Of a DNA stretch of 64,000 nucleotides, positions 54,957-64,000 are shown one piece after another. This DNA is from Macrostomum hystrix (taxonomy: Eukaryota; Platyhelminthes; Macrostomidae), in the NCBI GenBank assembly GCA_950097015.1, contig CATNEN010000001.1:12980001-13044000 (forward strand). The letters are read 5' to 3'. The position numbers and the translations under genes were made by a program. A model generated the notes under the pieces. It made no database searches and had not been told where the DNA came from. It saw only the letters and a list, made by a program, of their open reading frames with translations. How positions within the stretch are numbered: the first letter of the stretch is position 1; each line of letters begins with the position of its first letter.

Positions 54957-55481
54957 ATGAGCTTTATCGCCGGGCCTTCGCTCCTGTGCTCTTCGTGTCA
55001 CTCTCTTACCCGTTTGGAGCACAATGTTTTTACTACAATTCTCCGTGTGCCAGTTATCGAAGGCGACGATCGCGACTTTCCGCATCTTGTGCGTGATTCG
55101 ATGTTTTCGTCCTCAGACCAAAGCGATATTCTGTGTCGAAATGGCACAACTGGCCGGTGCAGCCACCATCAGGCGCTGTCCTTATTGTCAACGTTTTTGT
55201 GCATCGGCATTGGCCGTGTCTCTATCGGCCGAAAAGGAATGCAAAAATCAACTTCTCCAATCCCAGTCGAACTAACTCTTGGTCTTAGTGGAAAATCCTA
55301 CAAGCTCCGAGCAGCGATTGTTCACTTTGGCCGTTCAGTTGATAGTGGCCACTACGTTGCCTATACATTTACTGAAGAGTACGGCCGCCTTTGTCTGAAC
55401 GATTTAGAAGTGCGTGCTGCCTCATTACCTGCTGTTTTCGAAAGTATCAGGCGCAATTGCTGCGCTCTTTTTTATGGCTAA
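54957..55481 (+). pseudogene. Ubiquitin-specific protease (USP/C19) C-terminal half
   Basis: The 174-codon ORF ends with the hallmark USP region: YKLRAAIVHFGRSVDSGHYV with catalytic-box His, then YGRLCLNDLEVRAASLPAVF and NCCALFYG. Earlier, CSSCHSLTR and ILCRNGTTGRC resemble the Cys pairs of USP fingers. The N-terminal Cys box (GLxNxGNTCYxNS type) is not found; the upstream DNA is LINE sequence. It may be a gene half interrupted by a LINE, a transduced fragment, or part of an unrecognised element. The frame is open, so recent loss or expression as a fusion cannot be excluded. Confidence 0.65.
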
Positions 55482-56663
55482 AGGCTCATTCACACCGCAA
55501 ATTAATTGACTTACATACAAAGAAAAATACGACAAATCGCGTGATCACTTATGTCAGTGTGAATGGACCCTTACTTTGACCCTGGTCACTTTTTCTATAC
55601 TCGTCGTTTCAATCTTCCGTAAGTTTTGCAGCTGGCTACTTTTTTAGGCCAATAATTTGGGTACATCCTCAGTTCAGCTGAAATTCCAGCAAGACTATTT
55701 TTTATGAGCAACGCCTTTTATAATGACTGGTAAACCTCTTACTGTGCCATCATGTTCTACTCTTAACGAAATATTAATATACACGACATGTACTGCCACG
55801 TGGGGTGGCATGAAGAGAAAGAGAAAGAAAAACAGTTTTCTTTTCTGACAAGTTTGTCAATTTTGACGGAAATAAAACGGTTAATTTATTGTTGCGAGCT
55901 TCCTGCTTTTTCATACAAATGAAGCCAGGCCAGCATTACTATTGTCGCTCTAGGTGCCTGTCGATACAGATACAAAAAATGCCTCATAGGGAACTGTTGT
56001 GGCTAATGCACCCAATGCCGAAAAACGAAGTACTCTCGACACTATTAGACAATTATTAGACCAATAGGCAATTTTTTTCTTCAATTAGTATAAGTCATGC
56101 GACGATTTCGCCGAAGATAGACTTGTCGAATTTTTTGTGCACGATTTGGTGAGACGCTGCTAAGAAAGCTGTTTAAAGTCAGTGCAACAGTGAGACGTTG
56201 AGTAATATACACAAACTATAGAAAAGTTGACACAGTAAGGACGAATAATGGCATCAACATTATTGGAAACACTTTAAAGTAGGCCTTTCATCGAAACATT
56301 ATTGGAACATAAGAAGTGAACAAAGAAATATCCAAAAAGCAGTGGAGAAGCCCCCTAAAGGCTCATTTTCACAGACAAATTATGTCCACTTCTTGTTTAA
56401 TTTTTAAGTACGACGGAATGATCTGTCAGAAAATTCAACAAGCTCGTACTCATGCAATTGTTATTTGGCGTTGCGAGCAGGCCCAGAGTAAATTCAGCAG
56501 CGTGTTGTACAGACGGTCCTGAACAATGCATCGTCTCCCCAGTCCGATAAAGCAGAAATGGATGGTAAAAGCATTGGTAAGTTTCATAGACATTAGCTGA
56601 AGTACATAGTTTATAAGTGGTACAAAAATACTACGCTTTTAATACGAACTACAGAGTAAAACG
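55482..56663. other. No gene recognised
   Basis: AT-rich, with one short ORF (56316-56522) of no known type. Nothing else noted. Confidence 0.4.
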
Positions 56664-57098
56664 TCACAGAAGAAGCGTCACTTGTCCTTTCTTCACTTTC
56701 CTTTCGGTTCTGCGGCTTTTGCAACTTCTTTCATTAAATTCATTTGCATTTCTTCCTAGTCGTCTTTTGCGATTGGCTTTCGCCTCCATTCGAGCAGACT
56801 CCGCCTCCCTTCGAGCCGACTCCTCCGCCTCCCTTCGAGCAGACTACTCCGCCTCCGTTCGAGCAGACTCCTCCGCCGCTTCTCGAACTTCTCGACTTCT
56901 CCCCTCTTCCATCAGATCATCCAGAGAAATTTCTTTATCCGTGACCTTGCTAGAATTTTCCACTTGATTCGCATGCTCAATCTCGCTCTTAAGATGGCGT
57001 AGACAAGGAAGAAACATTTGAATTGGAAGATACCACTTAGCTGAAGCTAAACCTGCTGCACTCTCTAGGTGCTCTACCGCGGTACAAATATGCTTCAT
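56664..57098 (-). pseudogene. Unrecognised Glu/Ala-rich ORF with one internal stop
   Basis: On the minus strand the ORF reads MKHICTAVEHLESAAGLASA, SARTEAE repeats and then a TAG (56846-56844), after which the same frame continues SARREAEESARREAE to a basic tail ending at 56664. The repeat phase is kept, so the TAG looks like a recent nonsense change. The upstream frame remains open for a further 40 or so codons without ATG. The family is unknown. Confidence 0.4.
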
Positions 57099-57493
57099 TG
57101 CAATTTCGTCGCTTTTGTAGTTTGTAAGGTAAGAACGCTGCCAATTGTGCTCCTCGAGCCGTCTTCAACGGCTCTCTAGCGTTTCGCAGAGTCCAGCCGC
57201 ATCTCAGGGTTTCTTTTGCGAAAAATAGCAACACCATCAGAGAAAGCCAACGAAATACCATTCTCACTAATATACTTCACATTTAAACCTCTCACAGTAC
57301 GAATCGCTAAATTTAAAAATCTCAAACCAAGAAGTCGCGCAGCATAGCTTCAAGTCTGAAACCGACAAAAACATCCGAATCAGGCAAGTTGCCAGGTAGA
57401 GGACCTTGCGCTTCAAAAACAGCAAAGGCGTCGTTAACAAAAGCCTGAAAAGGGAAAAGAAATGATAATAAGACAATATTTAATAGGAGTACA

Positions 57494-57731
57494 TTCTAAT
57501 TGAGCTTTTAGGTCCCTGATAGAGGCTAGCAATGAAAACACAGAAAACACAATTGAATCTGAATACTGTGCCAGTAGCTAAATTGACTTTTTCTGAACTA
57601 AATGCTAAGCCCACTGACTGTTTAAAATAAAATCAATCAATATTTAGTGGTAAATAGTACATGCCAATTGTGCTTTTAGGTCCCTGATAGAGGCTATCAA
57701 TGAAAACACTCAACATAATTGAATCTATATT
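57494..57731. repeat. Short direct repeat, offset about 170 bp
   Basis: 'cttttaggtccctgatagaggct' followed by 'caatgaaaacac' and 'caaattgaatct'-type words at 57507-57563 recurs at 57677-57731. AT-rich, no coding. Confidence 0.75.
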
Positions 57732-58199
57732 TATTAAAGAAGTTTAAAATTTGGGGGCATTGGCTAACATAAGCATAATTTAGCTACTATTGCTCTTGTG
57801 TATTACTTTATATAAGCAAGAGCACTGTTTATCAAAGCAGATGTCCACATATATAATGTTAAACTCAAACCCAAAGAATAGCTAGGCCCCTAATTTATAC
57901 GAGTATATTAAATTGCATTAGAATATAGGCCTAACATTGATATTTATAATTATACTCTTGATTTATTATAATGTCAATATTTACTGTAATTTAATAGGCA
58001 ATGCTTTGCTGTAGTAGTATTTAAATCAACGAATGAGTGCTTGGAGAGTTTACAAGTCATGCTAGACTAGGCAAGATTGGAAGAGTCTTGATATTAACAT
58101 AAGTAGGTCTATAGATAATGAAAAACTTTTACAACATGTGCTAAAAGGATAAAAGTGACATTGTGTAATAAAATGAATGTCCTAGCTGGAGCGTGAGGA
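57732..58199. other. No gene recognised
   Basis: AT-rich sequence with nothing identifiable. Confidence 0.4.
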
Positions 58200-61100
58200 A
58201 TTTAAAGCTAGCGACTATTCACTATTCACCGGGGTCGGTGTCCTACCAATCGGTTCAATAGCAGCAGGGAATCTGGAATTAAATAGCGTTAGAGACTGGT
58301 AGCGAGCGAAGTGGAATAGATAAGCGATGAGGCCCGTGTCGTCCCCCGGCCCGGCGAAACTCCCAATGAAAAAGAATAACACAGTGTGAACACAAGACTC
58401 GAATAATTTGATTAGAAGTGATTTGATCAGCTGTGACTCAGATACGAATAGGAATTACTTTGAATATCGTTTACTTGACTTAAAGGTTATACTGACAGAA
58501 TAGATGTTCGCACAGAAATAAATTATAGCGCGCTCACAGTGAGAAGCAAGTCTGGCCTAACAATTTGGATATAACAATTTTACCTAACTGGCCTAATCCG
58601 CGCCCTACTCTTCCCGAGAGGCTCCGGTTGTCTCTGCTTTCAGCGCTGCCCCGACAAATCCTATCGGTTGGCACTCCTTCTGCCGGACGGCGGAGTCTCC
58701 GAAGAGAGCACGTACTGACTTCGACAACCAGCGCCTATCTAGACCACCCTTGTCAGCGGCGCACTCTCAAGACGCGTAGCGCCGAAAGCTACCTAACTGA
58801 ACAAGCGGAGCGTGGTCGGGCGGGGAAGGACAAAACAAGTGGACTTAATTTGCTGGCGCGTGCTTCTCACAGTGTGAGGCGAATTGCCGATAGCGATAAT
58901 TTGCACGTGCTTCTCACAGTGTGAGGCGGATTGCAGAAAAAGATAATTTTGGACTACAAAAACACGCTTCGTTATATAGAGTCAATTCAACCCCAAACTA
59001 GGTCGATCGGCGAGGTGGATGCCTGGCTGTAGCTTGAGCCAAGGTGACAAATCACAGTAGACTAGCGACCGCCGTTCTGAGCCCCGGGGTTGCTTCTTGC
59101 CGAGGGTAGACAGGTAGTGAGGCCAGGTCGCTCGCTGATTGGCCGGGACCGTAGCCCAGGGGTAGCGCTCGCGGGGTGGTGGGCGTCCGTTCCCCCAGCT
59201 GGTCCGGCCCGGCTTGGCGTGGGTGACTCTTAGCAAAAAACACACGCGTCTAAAAATAGATAATTAAGCACTGAAAAATAACACGGGGAGATAGAAGTAC
59301 AAACAAGCTGACACTACAATTGCAGATCCATTTTAGCAATGTACTAAGAATAAGTGAATAACCAAAAGTAAAGTAAATCATATTGCTAAGCGTACAATCA
59401 TTATTTACTTGGCCGCGCTTACACAATATTATTCCTTAGTGCATACCGCTACACTACAATTGTGTGATCATTGGTCTTCATTATTCTTTCCACAACTTCA
59501 GCACAACCGAATGACCTCGTTTTCAGATTACCAAGTTCAGTTCCACATAATTAAAATCAAGCAAAATAAGCAATTATTTATACAAAATGCATTTGACTAA
59601 ATGCAATAAAGAAATTGATATGGTTGGGTCTTTTGCAATCCGATGACCTGTCCTCATAAGAGAAGGGAGTGTGGGAATGGCGATAGAGTCAGTCGTACCG
59701 CAAAGCCTCGCGAGTTGTCGCGGAAAGAGGGATGAAGGGAGAGATGAAGGGAGAGACAGTGGACGCAGGGAGTGGTCCTCTCGGCCTCAGGCTGGCCAGT
59801 CCCACTCAACCCATAGGCCACAGGCATGACTGCCGTGCCTACCCCAAGCAGTGCTCGAAACCGGCTAAAAGTCTAAGAAGAGGGTCGGGCTGCCCGGAAT
59901 CGGACAGGGCAGGGCTAACTAGTCTACTGCCGTCAGTAGCATGTAAGTAACTGACTCCTAACCTTGGTAGCGGTGGTCGAAACGGCCTAGGCTCTTGTCT
60001 TAGAAATGCGGAAAGGCTAATGGCGAAGCGGAAAATGATCTAGGGTAGCGCCACCACCCAATGCGCCTACGTTGCCACCGCAGACATTTGGGAACTTGGG
60101 TCCCCGGAGTACACAGCTCCTAGTTTATCACGCAGATCTAGACAAGCCGAAAAATAGGGCATTCTGCAACTTCCGTTTTAGACTGGGGTGAGACCCCAGA
60201 ATGGATCGAGACACGCCTCAAAAGTGGATTCCTGAATTCGCGCTACAGGGGTCTAGAAAGGTGGTACTCAGAACTCGAATGGAAATCCATAGCCGGAATC
60301 CTACTCATGAAACATCAGGCACATTCTTACATTAGACTGCAGCCCACACGTTAGGTAACTAACAAATCCGAATCTGTGTGAGATGAGGAAATCAGAGGCT
60401 GGAGAGATTAGGCTGAACACTGGCTGAGTGATTATGCAAGCGTAAGGTTAAAAGGTCATCACCCCCCACTTCCCTGGCGGTAGAAGCGAGAGGGGGAAAC
60501 AGAGGGAAACTCAATTGGCAGGGGAGCTTGACACGCACTCCCAGATCCGCCAGGAAACGAGGAAAACCCGCCAGGGAATTCCCCACCCCTGGGCAGAAAG
60601 AAATACGTGCTACACTCCGCATCTTACTTGCACATCCCTAGCTCCATATTACTCTCATGCGCGCTCACAATTGCCTTCCTGCCGCAGCCTTCAGCTCGGC
60701 ATCACCAGAGCCCATTCCCCTAATAGATTAGCCACTCATGGTAGAGGGCTGTCTAATGAGAAAATGAAGAGGAAATAACAGCATGGCGGAAAAGATTTAA
60801 ATTGTTATTAAATTTGGCCTAATGTTTTAATAATTGGCGAATGAATAGTCCGTATATTAAGCCTCAAATCCTAAGCTCGTGCCCACTAATAGCCGCCTAA
60901 TTAATAGAAATCCCCTTAGGAGCAATAATTGCAAAAACCGCTGCGCGGGTTACTTAGCTGAAGTCGCTTCGGCTGCGTGCTGCAATCCTGTTGTTCTCGG
61001 GGAAGAGGATGGGGTAAGACAGCAAAGGCCGGGAAGGGAAAAGTGCTGCGAGTCGGCAGGGGCCAACACGCTTGGAGCTCAAGGCTCAATTTGACGGCTC

Positions 61101-61660
61101 ACCCATAGAGGTGGCTCGCGCTCAGGGGGAAATAGGAACAGGCAATGGGCCTGCGCTAGCCGTGGAGCTCTGAGCTCTAGGGTCTAAATCCTAAGTGGAT
61201 CTGGGGGGGGTAAGTCCTGGGTCCGGTGGGATCCCGGCCCGGCAAAGGTAAACCGGCAGGGAGAAGGGGAAGAGCCGGTGGGAGAAAAGAGGGTCCTAGA
61301 GGGAGCAGCGCAGCGCGCTTGCTTAAATAGGTCTTGCAGCACGCCAACCCCGACATCCATCAAAGCAACCCACATTCGCGCCCGCCTGTCAACGGGGAAT
61401 CGAAGCGACGACAGGCCGCCCCAATTGCCCAATGAACCGGCGGCGGGAAACGACAGGTGCTCATCGAGAGCAGCCATCGGCAGACGGCCAACAATTGTTA
61501 CTCCGCCGGGACAATGGAAGCGCAGGCGCCGACCTGCCTACAGTGACATTTACGTGTATCTACAAGGGGGAGATCATAAAGTCGAGCTGGGCTCGAATAC
61601 TGTAAAGAAGAGGGGACATGAAGAATTTAATGATCACTCATAACGCGCGAGTGAGCCCCT
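58200..61660. other. GC-richer tract with no recognisable gene
   Basis: A 3.4-kb block with higher G+C than its flanks and abrupt edges in composition. It contains a 'cgtgcttctcacagtgtgaggcg' direct repeat (58859 and 58908). Open frames at 58565-58924, 58982-59245 and 61278-61643 have Arg/Pro/Ser-rich products without domains. The 61278 ORF ends YSDIYVYLQGGDHKVELGSN. It could be a non-coding element (for example an LTR-retrotransposon remnant) or a captured unique region. No terminal repeats were found. Confidence 0.3.
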
Positions 61661-62797
61661 ATATCTGATCGCGGTTTGGAGGGGAATTATGACCTAAACT
61701 AGTTCATACAGTAACATTATGGCCGCGATCAGTCATTCCTACGGGGAGTCTAGACAACTCCGGAGAGAGAGGATTCGACAGCTACTTGATTCACCGCCGC
61801 CTCAAACCCGGCCCTAAGATTAATGATCTTGTCTTGTGGCCAGCTGCTATGTGGGTCGCAATTATTAGTTACTTAAAAATTTGAAAAATTATGCTGGCTC
61901 ACATTCCCGCTCGATTCCCGCAGCACACTCCACATCAAAATAAAAAATAAGCTACTAGAAACTGTTAACAAACTACTTACATCATTTAAAAAAAATCAAT
62001 TAGCAGTATTTATTTGAATTAAATGCATGAAAATGTATCGCGTCGATCCGAGATTTTGGAGCGATTGTGGTCAACTTTACGTGTGGACTAAGGCAGAGAG
62101 ACTGCGACTTAGAGTTGACGAAGATTTACAGCGATTTATTTATTGACTCACGAGTTAAATAGCAATCAGTGCCAAGGTGTAAAAGTGAGAGAGAAAGGCA
62201 TGCACGCGGTTGATGTACATTAGACACCCAGAGAAGTGAACGCATATGTACGATGCATTGCCACACACTACATACGTGCTTTAAGCCATTTGCATGAACA
62301 AAATACATCTAATATGAACTTTTATTACTATTCGATTTTGGCAAATTGAAAATAATTCGTTTGCTCAAATATTTTTCTTGACTTTTTAGGGCATACGAAA
62401 GTCATACGAGTTTAAACAAAGTTTTCTAGTTTTTTTTATTAATTTTCTTTCCCAGTTAACTCTGAGCTTTTCTTTAAGTATATTTTTCTTCGCAACAGCT
62501 CTTTGTTGAAGCTAGTGGAAGACATGTATGCCAGATTCAAGCTTTGGAATTTCATTTGAGTGTTAATTTTCCAGGGATTGTTTAGATTGATGTTTGATTT
62601 AAAGATTTCGAGAATAGTCTGGTTTAGTTTTTGTGTCGAATCTTTAGCCAGTAGGTTAGGTAGCTTTTAGTAATAGAGCGCGATGGTGGTGAGATGCCTA
62701 ATTCTGCTTGCAGGACGCTGTTACTAGTGTGCCTTGGAAGGTTTAGAAGACATTTTTTATTTAAATTCGATGCTGTCAAGTTCCTTTAACTCAGTGA
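61661..62797. other. No gene recognised
   Basis: AT-rich sequence with nothing identifiable. Confidence 0.4.
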
Positions 62798-63067
62798 GGT
62801 TCGGAAGAGGTCCCCAAATTTCACTTCTCTACAATTTCGCAGTCGCAACGAAACAACAAAAGACAAAGCGATGCAAATTTTACACCGCCTTCATCAGCGA
62901 AAACACAGAGATCGGAGACGGAGACTAATGCAGCCCCAGCACCCTGCCTCGCCTGCAACGACATGGTGCATGAAGGCATCGAATGCGACGCATGCAATCG
63001 CTGGTGCCACCAGAGTAGTCATAGAAAATTTGACAGAGAGGGGGTTTTCAAATGGCGAAATGCATAG
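62798..63067 (+). pseudogene. PHD-finger-like fragment
   Basis: An 89-codon frame without an ATG (preceded by a stop at 62795-62797) has a Ser/Thr/Gln-rich linker and then a PHD-type zinc finger start at 62945: CLACNDMVHEGIECDACNRW followed by CHQSSH. The Cx2C, GIxCDxCxxWCH signature is typical of PHD fingers, including those in N-terminal regions of some non-LTR retrotransposon ORFs. The final Cys pair is missing because the frame stops at 63065. It is therefore a truncated piece of a PHD protein or retrotransposon ORF, or an exon whose partner lies elsewhere. No GT donor is convincingly placed. Confidence 0.5.
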
Positions 63068-64000
63068 GAAGTACACAATAGGAAAATTCCAGTCTAAAGG
63101 CAGGTGTAGCTTGAGAGAGCGAACAATTTCAATCTGAACATAACGTGCGGACTTGAAAATTTCTTTCTCTTTCTCTTTAACTCTTAATTTTGTAAGCGCT
63201 AAGTCTTAGAAAACTTCCGAGTTCATTCAATTGTCTTTTCAACAAGTCAATTAGATGCACGACAGCGTAAATTACCACAGGTACAAAATCTAAATCTTTC
63301 GCAGGTTACTGAAAATGAATCCAATTCATTAAGCACATTTGACAATACTATTAATTAGCTACTCGTCAGTAAACTGAGCAATACGATAAAATCTCTCTCG
63401 AAACTTGACAAGAATAAATTTTCAACATGCTTGTACCAAGACAAGGTGCAAGTACGGCGGGGCTTTGGTTCTTGATATAAAGACAGGCGATTCGAAGCAG
63501 TAAGATTCAAAAGGTTCTCTCAACATAACACGGAATTCAATCGACGAAGTAAAAAATGTCTCGCTCTCAGTTCGACAGACGCTAATAACTGCTCCAGAAA
63601 TTAATTGCTTAAGGTAAGGCTTTTTGACACATACTCAATTTGCATTTGGCATCCATCTATGAGTAGTATAAATCTTGTTTAATACCTTTCAGCTGCAAAT
63701 AACAACGCATTTGCTCACCACAACCTACATCGAATGCAACACCTCAAAGGTCTAATAAGAGAACAGCAACAACAGCAAACGAGGAAAGCCTAGGCATGCG
63801 ACTCCTGATCATCCTACCTAATGACTCAATGCAGCCACAAATGCTGGAGATGATTCACGAAAATTAAAAAATCAGAATTGTAGAGCTGGACGCTACCATC
63901 CACAAGATCAATGTTGAAGCACGAAACAAGGAAGCGATCTCTATCGCGTTTCGGAACCTAACGAAATGAAATACAATTTGACTATCAGAAATACAAAAAA
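63068..64000. other. Possible promoter and leader; no gene recognised
   Basis: GATATAAAG near 63474-63482 is TATA-like and is followed by 'ggttctctcaacataacacgg', as in a start-site region, then an ATG at 63555 and a possible GTAAGG donor near 63614. No coding signal follows that I can defend. The window ends here. Confidence 0.25.

Overview
The window looks like repeat-rich nuclear DNA of an invertebrate animal, probably an arthropod, though the group is a guess. The evidence is eukaryotic: short GT-AG introns, tRNA-derived Pol III modules, and a dense load of Helitron, hAT, Gypsy and non-LTR elements. I find no rRNA, no functional tRNA, no bacterial operon and no CRISPR array. Almost every recognisable gene belongs to a mobile element.

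1-7.2 kb: a minisatellite, a tRNA-derived SINE head (1450-1523), a 321-bp tandem duplication, a broken RPA70-like gene (minus, 3253-3975), a GC-rich island with three CCAAT boxes, and a truncated, frameshifted Helitron Rep fragment (plus, 5113-6840). The fragment's intron is filled with a 28-bp minisatellite.

7.2-22.97 kb: the best-preserved system in the window. On the minus strand a nine-exon gene (22570 to 16398) can be assembled with every splice phase consistent. It encodes a 1731-aa Helitron/Helentron-type protein: N-terminal 23-residue repeats, OTU cysteine protease, zinc-finger region, HUH/two-tyrosine Rep, and Pif1-like helicase. Downstream on the same strand lies a three-exon, 338-aa RPA70-like protein (10965 to 9573). 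Both genes run into copies of one 3' cassette (8.04-9.54 and 12.29-16.38 kb), each with a GTGAGT donor just past the stop. The second copy contains a 2.3-kb array of 31-bp units. A TATA-driven zinc-knuckle/polyQ ORF lies between, on the opposite strand. A Helitron 3' end (hairpin plus CTAG) sits at 7223-7257 in the right orientation to end this unit.

22.97-33.6 kb: non-autonomous Helitrons in tandem. They carry a tRNA-like module, a 23-bp array and an 18-bp array in fixed order, and meet at exact CTAG|TC junctions. A complete hAT transposon (23110-26779, 8-bp target duplication, 803-aa intact transposase) has inserted into one of the 23-bp arrays. A second family carries a different 23-bp array.

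34.4-43.1 kb: a degenerate Helitron Rep/helicase that lacks two introns of the intact copy; a pair of 223-bp direct repeats with hairpins; a two-exon gene for an unrecognised acidic/basic-tailed protein (40970-42059); and a possible second small spliced gene whose intron contains an antisense LINE reverse-transcriptase fragment.

43.1-53.3 kb: GACA microsatellite, a 25-bp array with higher-order structure, a complete 1.9-kb non-autonomous Helitron (46446-48338), then a young Gypsy-type LTR retrotransposon (48356-52559, minus) with 208-bp LTRs that match except at one terminal base, and a 5-bp target duplication. It lies between that Helitron and another family-B copy. Its RT domain carries an internal deletion.

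53.3-64 kb: unrecognised broken ORFs, a LINE RT remnant, a ubiquitin-specific-protease C-terminal half, an unrecognised Glu/Ala-rich ORF, a long GC-richer tract with no recognisable gene (58.2-61.7 kb), and a short PHD-finger ORF (62798-63067).

Functionally, the intact Rep-helicase and RPA could supply rolling-circle transposition in trans for the non-autonomous Helitrons here, which share terminal and subterminal sequence with that unit. This is inference. All splice models come from reading GT/AG sites and frame by eye.
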